Origin: Formicarius rufipectus
Lineage: Eukaryota > Chordata > Aves > Passeriformes > Formicariidae
DNA length: 64,000 bases
Direction of reading: 5' to 3'
Assembly: GCA_013399695.1 (NCBI GenBank)
Contig: VXAU01000295.1
Coordinates: 225,103-289,102 of the forward strand
Under the pieces are notes generated by a model, which ran no database searches, was not told where the DNA came from, and worked only from the letters and a program-made list of their open reading frames with translations. Shown piece after piece: positions 14,901-26,400 of this stretch. Numbering within the stretch: the stretch's first letter is position 1; each line of letters starts with the position of its first letter. The position numbers were made by a program, and so were the translations under genes.

Positions 14901-17186
14901 TGTGAAAGTCTCAAAACTGAAGGATGATTTTTAGTTTCAGTGTGCAGTATGACTGTCGCTGTTCCTCATGGTGGTCTTACTCCAAATTTAAATTTCAGCT
15001 CCTAATTTGAAAATCACCTAATTAATTTTCCCCCCCCCTGTTCATTCAATTTAGATGTATATATTGGTATTTAAAATACCTTGAACAGATGGCTCTGCTT
15101 GGCAGTTTTNAAGGTTGTTTACAGGTATAGTCATGTAACGTGATTCCATTGTTAAAGCATTTAATTGCACGATAAATTTTCCAGGGTAACCTGATGGGTT
15201 ACTTTGCTGTAACAGCAGGCTTTTTCTGAGACATATATACAGTTTTCATGGTAAAAGAACTGTAACTTGGGACAAGTGAGAATGTAAAACTTCTTTGATA
15301 GACTCTTTTGAGCTTGGACAATGGTAATCATTGATGTGTTTGTGTATTGAGAAATTTTGTCTTGAAAGCTGGCTTTGAAAACTGTATTGGTAGTGGAGCT
15401 CCAACTTCCAGTAAAGTGGATTGCTGGAGTTGGTAGTTTCTAGTTTGTAAAATAATTATTTTGTTGTATTTTTTAGTAAATGTGATAGTCTTAAACAGTA
15501 TTATAAGTGACTGGAAGGAAAAACTGTTAAATAGAATGTAAATATTTAGGTTAATATATACATACAGGAAGCAAGCATTTTAAAAATAACTCAAATTTCT
15601 TGAGCCTACTAGAGGCAAAAATTCCCTTGTCTTTTCTCCTCTTCCCAAATAACACAGTTTTAGTTCATTTATTGGTCTCTTTCCCCTACCTCTCTCTCAA
15701 AAATCTGTTTCCTTTGCATACATACTCATCTACCTGCACCCTGTTAGCCATCTTGGAAATTGTCTGGTAGTATAGATTGATCATAACTGATCAACAAATC
15801 TGGAATGAGTTGACATACCAGTTAATAATACTGTAACAGGTCTGGACTGCCTTTTAGGGTATGTGCAGTGAAAGGAAAGATAGTGAGCTCAAGGATAAGA
15901 TTTTGACTTTTTTGGGAGAGTGTGACCTTTTACAAGTTAGGTCTTGAAACTTGAGTTTGAATGCTGAGCGTCCTTTATAGTGGCACATATTTCTCTCAGA
16001 GAATCGTGTTAAGAGTGTCTGGTGTACTGCTGTAATGGAATCTACATGATATTGTTTAATGAGCCGAAAAGCAATAAACAACCACCCAACGAGCTGAAAT
16101 GTGTGTTCACCTTCAATTAACACTGTACTGCACTACAAATAGCACTAAGTGTGCTCATTTTAACTTTCATTTTGAGCTAGAAGAAATACTCAGTTCAGTT
16201 ACGTATGGTTGTCTTGAGTGCAATGCACTTAAAGGAACTTTAATGACTACTGTATTGAACAGAGAAATGCCTAACACGTTATTTAAAAGTCAACATGTTT
16301 TTATTTTCCTGTTATATTTTCAAGATTGAATTGAAAAACTAATATATTAACTACAAAAAAGGGTGTCAGAGATGCTATTTCCAAGTGATGTAATGCTGCA
16401 ACACTATAAACAGATATTTTTTAAATTTCTTTTTATAAGGGTCAGCAACTTTAAGTATTTTTCTCTTCACTTTCTTTTCCTACTGAATCGCTTCACCTCT
16501 CTCTGCATGTTTAAGGGAATAATCTCTTCACCTGAATAATTGGAAACCGAATCTGTTCTCAGTCACTAAACCTTGGGAGATGAATTTTTGTTGTTGTTGT
16601 CATCATAATTCTGCATTTCGTACTCTTTGTGTTATGAGTTCCTACATTTTAAAACTTGATTGATTTGTAACTGCCTTGATGGAAAGTTAAGTAGCTTTTT
16701 GTGTTGAGGGGTTATTAAATCCATTACAGTTGAACAGTACATCATTGGTCAGTACTGATTTTTTTATTCCTTTATGCCACATACTGTGGATATAGTAAGC
16801 TGAATACTACTTCTAAAATTAGTCTGCCCCTTCACAAGGAGTCTAAAGATCTCTGAAATTTAAGAGAGTGTTTTCCAGCTTTTCTTCTGCATTTGGCAAT
16901 GGGTTTGCATCTTCCATTTATATTGGTCACATTTGGGACTTATATATTACACACTTATTTTTTTGTGTGCATCTCTTGTCATCTTTGCAAGAAATATTTC
17001 CAGTATCGATCCAAAGAGTTGCAGTATCGCAATACCATTATTTTTTATCAAATTATCATCACTAAAGATTGAGAAATCTGGATCAAAAGAGTTCTGTGAA
17101 AACAGGTGGGATATGTGCAAGTATGAGAAAAACCGAGACAAACTAACAGAGGTTGAGTTCCTGCAGGCTTTAATTTGTCAAATTAT

Positions 17187-17245
17187 CTTTTGGTTTGTTT
17201 GGTTTTTTTTTTTTTGGTTTTTTGGGGTTTTTTTTGTGTTTTTAT
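17187..17245 (+). repeat. T/G-only tract upstream of PRKX exon 2
   Basis: Nearly 60 bases of T and G, including a run of 13 T, ending about 40 bases before the exon 2 acceptor. As U/G-rich RNA it lies where splicing factors recognise the 3' splice site. Confidence 0.85.
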
Positions 17246-17284
17246 TTCGTACAATAAGTTGATGTTTCTACTTGAACTTTTCAG

Positions 17285-17453
17285 GCACGGGTACCTTTGG
17301 ACGTGTTCATCTGGTGAAGGAAAAAATGGGCAAACATTACTTTGCACTGAAAGTAATGAGCATTCCTGATGTCATTCGACTGAAGCAGGAGCAGCACGTG
17401 CACAATGAAAAGTCTGTCTTGAAAGAAGTCAACCACCCCTTTTTGATCAGACT
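17285..17453 (+). CDS. PRKX: PRKX exon 2: glycine-rich loop, ATP lysine, helix C
   Basis: This 169-base exon follows the acceptor cttttcag and ends at the donor ct|gtaagt. It begins with the last two bases of a glycine codon, so intron 1 is phase 1. It encodes residues 56-111 and two bases of L112: the nucleotide-binding loop GTGTFGRV (56-63), the AxK lysine in ALKV (K78), and helix C with the glutamate of HNEKSVL (E97) that pairs with K78. The segment PFLIRL at its end leads into strand 4. The length is not a multiple of three, so skipping it would break the frame and remove the ATP site. A T/G-only tract lies just upstream at 17187-17245. Confidence 0.97.
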
Positions 17454-20400
17454 GTAAGTTCTTGTGGTTTTTTAATTTATTTAACTCATACATAAAATGT
17501 AGTTATAGTATTCCAGAGTCTCATTGAAACTTATATGCTTGACCAGTATCGAACATTTAATTTCTACTATATAATCTTTTGCGAACTTTAAAGAGTTTAA
17601 AGAACTGCAGCAGTTCTTAAACTCTGATATTCCCATATTTGAGGTTATTAAATGATGGAACCTATTGAGAAGCATGTTTTAAACACAGTTGATAAAGAAG
17701 ACTTTTTTTTGTAAGTGGAATTATGGTAATTCTAATGATGTCAATAATCCTGTTGTTGAAGAGACAATCCATCATACTTTTCTGTTCACAGCACCACAAT
17801 GCTTCTTGTATGTATCTGAGTCCACATCTATTAATGGGATAACTAAATCTCTGGGTAATTGCAGAGTTAACTTCCATTTATATTTTCTCATGCATGGATA
17901 CAGGGATATTGAGCAAGATTTGTTTCTCATTTACCTGCCTTAATCAGTTTTACACTAAATTAGACAAAATTAGCCTTAGTCTCTAGCTGCAGGGAGTGCA
18001 GCCTCCTCCCAGGGCTAAGAAAGTATTCAGAGGGAAAAGAAGTCATCCAGAAGCTGGAATGAGCCCTGCAGAAGGAGGCTTTTCCTCTGGCTTGTTGTTA
18101 CTTTTTCCAGCATCATGATGCTATTAGTTTCCAGCTAGTGTTCAGAAATCCTCTATGTGGCAGGTAGATGAGTTGTTTGAGATGTATGGAGGAAAGCAAG
18201 ATGGAGAGGCTGAGTATATCTTGTTAGACTGGTTGAAGTATGGATGGAACAGGATTTTATGTGTTTATCTATGTACATATGTAAATTCTTTAAAGAAAAC
18301 CCTACCAAAAGCAACAAAAAAATAAAAACCAGCTAGTTAGGCCTGTGTGTCAGGAGAAGTGAGAATAGAGAAACCTGTGTGAGGTGTCAAGAGACAGGGA
18401 TGTGAGGATTCGTGTCCATACAGAAGTGATCAAAGTCCAAACTTAAGTTTTCTTGGATTTCATTCATACCTCATTTCCAACATACCAGATTTTTAAAGGT
18501 GCCAAAGGACACAATTCAAACGGAAATTCAGTTGTATGCAAGGCAAACATTCTTCATGTCTTGTAGAGTTCTGCCTTTCCTGTTGAAATGTCCAATAAGA
18601 TGTTGCATCAGCTGTACTCATGTAATAGTCCATGTGATGCCTTTGTCCCTTGGCAGAGGAGACTCAAAGCAATGTAGCTGAAATGAAGTACTTAAATTTT
18701 AAGTCACATTACTATTTGTGTGCTTTAGGTTAAACAAACATTCATGGATGATTATTACAGACTGTATGACAAATAACACTTTCTGCAGCTTTTTTCAGCC
18801 ACCCTCTGTCTAATGCATAGGTTTTATTGTCTATGACTTCTTTTAGTAAAGTGTTTTACTAAGTGTTTAAGAAAAAGGGAAAAAATTCTATATAGTTCTG
18901 CTTCAGTGCCTCTAAAGTGTTATCTACATGGTCTGGGGTTTATATTTTCAATTAGCTTCACCATCTTAAACATGAATACTATTTTCCTCTGGCTGCAAAA
19001 CAAGGCATGTATGTCAGTGCAGCATAATACTTCATTTTATGATGGAAAATTATAAAGTAATACTGCACTTAATTGATTTCTGGTGTCTGTTCTTCCTGTA
19101 TCTTCCTATATGTAAAGAGTTTATGTATTTCTTTTTCCTTTTCCCTTTACCTTTGAGAAATGCCTTTTCTGCATATGGAGAGATCCAGTTTTTCTATAGA
19201 CACTGAAGTTGTCTACATAACTTGTTTTTAAACAATTTTTTGTAAATGCTTGTTTTGTGCTCCTGCAACAACTGATCAGTGGAGTCTCCCAGGCAATCTT
19301 TACTGACATGTTTGATGATGTATCATACCTCTGTGTGCAGCACTTCATAGTGAGCTGTAATGTTGACGTGTATCTTTGATTTTTTTTTTTTTTAAGGTAA
19401 CAAGAATTAATAAAAGTCAGCTATGTCTTGTGGTCCTAGAAGCTAAACCAGGATGTTTATCTGTAAGAGGTCACAATGGCATCCAAAGTTTATGTAGTAA
19501 AGCTGAATTGCAGAGTTAACCTCACCTCACGTATTATTCTAACCACAGTTTCTGAAATTTTTCTTTTTTTTTTTTTTTTCTGTAATAAAATTACCATTTA
19601 AAGCAATCTGCATTAAAAGTTTCAAAGTTCTTAATTTTGCTCTTTTTCATGTATACCAAATAATGTATCCATTTTTCCTGTGGTTAGGCAAACCTCTGAG
19701 TCAATTTTTAAGAAATTCTGGTGAAAATACTGTGGTTTTTGTAGTCTAGGTCTTCAACTTTTTTCCCCTCTGTATTCTTTGTCAGATTTTACTCTTCCTC
19801 TCTCTCCTGTACATGTTTTGTTGTTTTTGTTTTGTTTTTGTTTGGTTGTTTTTGGGTTTTTTTGTTGTTGTTGTTTTTAAATACGTGGTTTGCTTTGTTT
19901 TGCCACCCCTGTTCCTCTTTCATTGTTTATTAGCTACCTAAATACATCTCCAGAGTACTTTTACAGACAGTCAGTAGAGATACCATGAAAATCATCAATT
20001 GCCAATTATTTATGTTGATGGCGATGATAGGAAAGAAGTTCCGTAAAAGCAAAAGGCAAGCTTGGGCTCAGCTTTCTTCATCACTTTGAAGGAATGGTGG
20101 AGCTGTTGCTGATACCTGATAGTCTATCTTGTTTTTTTAGTTGCCTCAGTGCTGGTATTAAAAAATAAAATCTTACTGAGTAAAAGTCATTCATGTGTTT
20201 GGGAGCTCAGTTTGCTTTGCTGATGTTTCCCAAGGCTCTATGCCTTGACAAGTACCAGGTGATACTGCGGAAGTGCTTGTGATACTGCAGAAGCAGTTAC
20301 TAGAAACTAATGTAGCTTCTGGTTTTGTATCAATAAATTAGATGGGGACACAATGTTCTCTATCTTTTATAATAGAATTAGGAGTATCTCCTTGTTTTAC

Positions 20401-23400
20401 ATAGTAGTGTTCTTCAAGATGTTACGGGATACTTACTTGCTTCTAAAGTGTTGAGTTACATTTTGGTATGTGGTATGTGTGTTGTTTAATGTGGGTAGAA
20501 ATAAAAAGAACGTAGTTTCAAGGAATGTGGGAGTGAAGATTCCTCTATTCTGTAATGATGCATTTTCAAGTCATTTGGAATTATTTTCTTTATTCCTTAC
20601 CTCTTCTTCACTGCACTCTAATAATGACTGTACCACAATAATAGTTCTTAAATTAAAGGCAGCAGTCTGAGGAATAGAAGGTACTTGTCATTAGGTTAAT
20701 TCTGAGGTACAGAAATGAATCTTGTTGTGGCGTTAGTTTTACTTTCCCATTGCTACTGTGAAAGATACCATTGAAAAGCAAGCACTGTGATCTGATACTT
20801 TAGTTAGGCTTGTGTATTTTCAGGAAATAAAGGGGTAGGACAGAAGGAAACTCGGTGATGTCTAGTTTTGAACATACTGTCATGAAAGTCTGTACAAAAG
20901 CAGATTCTTCCCCTCCTCCTCCCCCGCCCCAATCACTTTGGCAATGTTTGAGTAAATAAATTGTAAGACGTGTAAGAAGTGTCTGGTCTTTATATCAAAT
21001 CAGTTATTTGGTGCTTAGCAGACACCTATTTTGTACAATGCAACAGTGTCTATTAGTTAATTTTCTTGCTTGGCTTGTGCCTTACTCATCCTCAGCTATC
21101 TGTTTTACATGGGAGGTTAAATCAGCTACCTGAATGTATGTTATATAATCCTGCTGGACACTTGTGTTTTTAATATTTGCAGACTGGGAATCAGAAATTA
21201 GTTGCATACATGGTTGGGGCAACAGAGGTCATTTAATGGAGATTTACTTCTAAAGCAAATCAGAGACATAATTTCTTTATTCAGTAAAATACTGTCTTTA
21301 TTACAGATTTTGGACCAACCATGATGAACGTTTTTTATATATGTTAATGGAATATGTGCCAGGAGGAGAACTTTTTAGTTACCTGCGCAACATGGGACGT
21401 TTCAACAACAGCACAGGACTGTTTTACTCCACGGAAATTATTTGTGCAATAGAATACCTGCACTCCAAAGAAATAGTTTACAGAGACTTAAAACCTGAAA
21501 ATATATTGCTAGACAAAGAAGGACACATCAAGCTCACTGACTTTGGATTTGCTAAAAAGCTGGTGGATAGGTAAGTGAGATTTTGTTATGGTAATTACAT
21601 TTTGTGTGCTAAACTTCTACATTACTGTCAACTTTGATAATGCAAAGGGTTTTTTCCCCCCCAGTGATTTCTCTGTTCTCTGTGTGGACTCCTCTTCCAA
21701 GATCATATTGCATGTTCTTAAAAGGAAGCAAGAGCACTGGGATTTGAGAACAGGGAGGAAGAAATTAGCCTGTCATATCAGAAAAACAGTGTGACGAGGT
21801 TTGGTCTCACACATTTGAGCCATCTCTTGAGGTGGATGGTATTTCATTGTTGTAGTTGAGGCAACCTAGTAAGAAGTTAGGTGTTACATGGGTGCTCATC
21901 CTCAGCACTCACCTGTGTACTTGTTTGGTGCTGCCTTTGCAACAAGCAGTTCAGAGTGAGGTTGATTCTACAACATCAGTTTGAAAGGAGAGTGGGTCTG
22001 AGGGAGCTGCTTGATCGGTGGATCCCTTACGAAGTAGAAGTCAGATGAGAAATCAAATTATTATGAAGGTCAGAAAAGCTGCTTCCCCATGGGTTACATG
22101 CGCTGGGTTGCCTTGGTACAGAAGAATGGTAGACAACTAGCAATAGGCTGGTTCTATTCACCTTTAACGTCTGAAAATCTGTTTGAAAACCATACAGTTT
22201 TATTATCAACCCAAATGAATGAATTCAGTTTTCATGAGGCAAGCAAACAGATATCCCAGTGATGACTTTTTCTCTTAATATTTTATTTTTAAATTAAAAT
22301 AACTTTTTTACAGAAAGAGGTAGCACGATTTCCATGTAGTAAAGTAGGTCAATCTATAAGACTTCCATGAAAGTCTGATGACTTTCTCATGACATGTAGA
22401 TACTGCCACTTAGTGGTTATTCTTGGTTTGGATTTCTGTGGCTTTAAGGCACAATAGAAGTAACCCTAAATTAAATAAGGGGACAGTTCATATCAGAGTA
22501 TATTTTTCAATTGGGAAGATAAATCTCTATGAGTAAATTTGTTCAAATGCATTTTAGGACATCAAAACGAGTTATCACTACTGGTTTTCATTAGCTTTTT
22601 GTTTCCCATATTGCTTGTGTGGAGGAGTGATGGTAGATTAATTTGTTTTGAATTTAATCATAGAACACTATGATAGTTTTATATTGATAGCTGATTTCCC
22701 TGAAAATGTACAACAGGTAATATAAATACAGAACATAAAACTGGAAGGAGCAAGGACATTATCAGAGCACAGGTAGACCTCTGCAAATCTAGTTTAGTTT
22801 TTTGTGTTACTGGTTTTATTGGAACTGCATAGTAGTTGCACTAGTACAATGACTAGTGCACTAGCTGACGTAATTTTCTCAACACTGGTTTTGTCACTGT
22901 AAAAATACACAGTTGTCAGCCATTTATCCACTAATGCACTCCTATAGATTTTGTTTATGGCACAAGCTATTTAAACAAAAGTATAGAAGATACAAAAGTC
23001 ATTTTTATGCATAGCAAACACCTGTACACATGAATCTGAAATGTATGTATATGTATAGATATTTACATATTATGTGAATAAGACATGAAGCATTTAAGTT
23101 TTGCAGTCATTGTGAGGTAACCTGCTACTTGGATCAGCACATACATTCATAGAAAGAAGACATGATAGGTATATTAAAACATGGTCTGCAGAAGATCTTT
23201 GATGCAACTCCACATTCTTTATACACAGTACTTCATATGAATGATTCTGTAGCTACCTAAATGAGATTTTCTGTATGCATTTTCCATGTGATAGGATGAA
23301 ATGTTCACCATCACCCTCTACAATTAGCTGCTCTATGAGAATGTCTGACTCATAGCTTGTGTTTCCACTGTAGGAAGCAGCCTGCACCTTTACCTTCTTA

Positions 23401-26400
23401 TTGGTAGAATTTCTGAAGGACCAGACTCTTAATATTTTCTTTTCAGAGACAGAGGGAAGAGGAGGTTTTCTCTTCTCCTGTTTCTTATTGATGTGTCCAT
23501 CTCTTATCCTTGTTCCTCCCTTTTTAGGCACAGCATACATTCAAAAATAGTAAATTTTTCTTCAAAACAATATGTCTTTCCCTCAGCTGCTGTTTATTTC
23601 TTATCTTTTCCACCTTTATGTTGCTTAACTGAAGACTTAATAACCTTTTCAGTTTCTCGTAAGTACATTCATATAAAATAAATATTCCACTACTTTAAAA
23701 AAGGGCAATGTCAGGAAGAAAGATGGGGAAGGGGGTTTTATATGTTATCTGAAGATTGTAGAAGAGATCAGATTTGAACTTTACAGTCATTAAATTTGTA
23801 GACCTTTCTTTTTATGGAAAGCATATACCACTGTTTGTGCATAATATTTCCATAAAAAATTTTTTCTGATTTTTTTTTGTTGTGGTTTTTGGTTGGGTTT
23901 TTTTAGTTTTTGTTTTTTTTTTAGAGAAACACAAATTTAATCTGCCTGGAATCTTTTTGGTGGGGGGGTTTTTTTTGGTTTGGTTTTTTTTTTTTTTTTT
24001 TTAATGCACAGATTTCTCTCAAAGTTATAAAAGTTTTCGGTAAAGTTGAGACTATATTTTTTTTTTCTGGAAAGTTATTCACTGTTAATTTTAACTTCTT
24101 CAGTTTACATTCCAAAAAATTACCTTTTTATAAACTTGAGAAATGATTAATCTTGAATATATTTGGGGTAGTTCTGCACTGTTGCTTAAGCTGGATGTGT
24201 GCTTCATGACTGTTCTGCAGAGTAGACTGAAGAGGAAAAAAAAAACAAGTCTAAGTGTGGCTTGCAAAGTGTATTGTTTGTCACTGTAGAAACCGGCAAA
24301 AATGTCTTACAGAACAAACTTTTGTGGGCTGGAAACAAAGCAATCTTTATTAATACAATTATAGAGAAACAGGCAGAACACCAAAAAGAACATTGTTGTT
24401 AATCTCTCACTCATATGCAGGAAGCCTGTCAGTTATTACAGAGGTGAATGCTGAATAGCATACGTTAAACATTGAGACTTCTTGAAATATTATTCTTAAC
24501 AAGTTCCACAAATATTCACCGAAGTAGATTCTTTTATCTTCGTGTTTTAAAATTAAATGTTCAACCTTAGTAAGTACTGCTTACCTGCATTTCAGCTTCT
24601 ATCTTGAAAACCCAGAACAGTGGGTATTTTATAGTAGTTTGAAGGGAACAGTCTATTCTTATTTTTCTGCATTGTAATTTATCTTCAGGAGAATGATCTG
24701 GAGTTTCAGATGAGTCTGAAATAGTCATAAAATGGTAAAAATAAAAAACAGATTATATATTTACAGCATTTACCTGATATGTTTTCCAAAATATTAAGTA
24801 GTTTGTTTCATGACCAACAAAAGAGGAAACGCAAGTCATGATCTTACAGCATAAATACAGAGCTTGGAGAAGAACATGAGTTTCTTTCCTGTTTTTGTAT
24901 AGTTAATAAACATGAATTTCTTTATTGAAATTAGGAAAAGTAGTTAACCTATTGGCAAGAAGAAAGTTTTTTTTCCTAGTGCAACTAGCAAGTTACATTG
25001 GCTTTTATTTAATTCACGGTTTTCCACTTGTTTGCATAAAAAGATCTTGTTAATAATCTATATGGTAATAAAGACTCATTTCAGTTACATTGTCCCCAGC
25101 AAATTTTGTAGGTCTTGGAAGTCAAATGTTGGGCTGATTTTTTTTCTTTTCTAATTTTTTTTTTTTTTTTTTTTTGTAGATGACCCTGATCAGGGAAGAA
25201 AAGCTTCTTCCCAAATACAGTAAAACTGTTAGCTGCTTAATTTGCAGAGCTTGCTTAATCAGTGTGATTAACAGTGCATACTATGCTTTTTTTCCATACA
25301 GATGCTTAAATTTGGGAGAGGAAGACATTTTTATTTTTAAAAAAATAACAGATCTTTGCAGCGTTTCTTAATTTCATTGTGGTGATCTGGGCAACTGCTA
25401 GATGGCAGTAGTGTAAAGCATCACTGAAAGTGAGAATTTTCTTCAATATGCTTGGTATAAAATAAGAGTTTTGATTTTTTAGATAAATTTATGATGAAAA
25501 GTAAAGATGTATTGTTTGCGCTAATGAAGATAGTTTCAAGAACCATGAAGCACATTGGATGCAGTGTGTCTGACACGGACTGTTTAGCTGGAATAATTTA
25601 GCTTTCACCACAGTAAAAGCAAGCTTTAAGAAATTCAAGTCCTAATTCTTCATTTAAAGCCTTGGCTGACTGCAGGGCTCCTCTTCCTTTATCTTAAGAA
25701 TTTTTATGAATGGAGGTTTAAAAAGAACAACCAAACAAAAGGAAAACAAGAAAAAACTTCCTAAAAACTCTCTTTTAAATAATTCATAGCATCATACAAT
25801 GTGGTGAGTTGGAAGGAATCCATCAGGATCATCGAGTACAACTCTTGACCCTGCATGGGATCATCCCCGAGAGTCATAGCACGTTACCTGAAAGTGTTGT
25901 TGGAACACTTCTTGAGCTCTCTCAGGCTTGGTGCTGTGACCACTTCCCTGGGAAGCCTGTTTCAGTGCTCACTCACTCTCAGGGTATAAAACCTTTTCCT
26001 GGTACCCAACCTAAACCTCCTCTGACTCAGCTTCACGCTTGAGTCCTGTCAGTGGTCACCAGAGTGAAGAGTTCGGTACTTATCCCTCTACTTCCCCTCA
26101 TGAGGACTGCAGTGAGCTCTCCCCTCAGTCTTTCTCCTTCAGGCTGAATAAGCAAAGTGACCTCATCAGTTCCTCTTAAGACTTCCCCTTCAATCCTTCA
26201 CCATCCTCATCGCCTTCTTTTGAGCACTCTAATAACTTAATGTCCTTTTTATATTGTGGTGCCCAAAACTGCGCACAGTACTCAAGGTGAGGCCACACCA
26301 GTGTAGAGTGGGACAGGACAGTCACCTCCTTGCAGTCTCAGAGAAGAAGTTGTTGAATTAGTATTACCTCTAGAAGTGATTTCTACTCCTCTTAATGCAT

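Larger units (their letters stand above)
1..17284 (+). other. PRKX: PRKX intron 1 (3' part, open at the window edge)
   Basis: More than 17 kb without any supportable exon. The sequence is AT-rich with no CpG island, so neither exon 1 nor a promoter is seen. It contains two CR1 fragments (2265-2850, 3857-3975), a T/G tract at 8949-8998, a G-rich run at 13351-13364, homopolymer T runs (921-941, 9190-9203), a 21-base tandem duplication at 8622-8661 and a single N at 15110. Short open frames on both strands have no recognisable product. Assignment as intron 1 follows from the phase-1 start of exon 2 and from the human gene plan. Confidence 0.85.
17454..21306 (+). other. PRKX: PRKX intron 2
   Basis: A 3853-base intron with gtaagt donor and ttattacag acceptor. 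It holds a long imperfect palindrome at 17592-17625, an A/C-rich stretch near 18293-18332, a T/G tract at 19814-19878, poly-T runs near 19379 and 19563, and a 20-base-spaced direct repeat at 20259-20293. No gene is seen in it. Confidence 0.93.

Noticed and set aside
1..17284. PRKX exon 1 or promoter within the window
   Set aside because: No GC-rich stretch, no CpG island and no frame resembling the PRKX N-terminus ending in the first base of the G56 codon.
21341..21574. A separate small kinase gene starting at the ATG at 21341
   Set aside because: The methionine is internal to a spliced PRKX exon; frame and homology continue to the acceptor at 21306 and to neighbouring exons.
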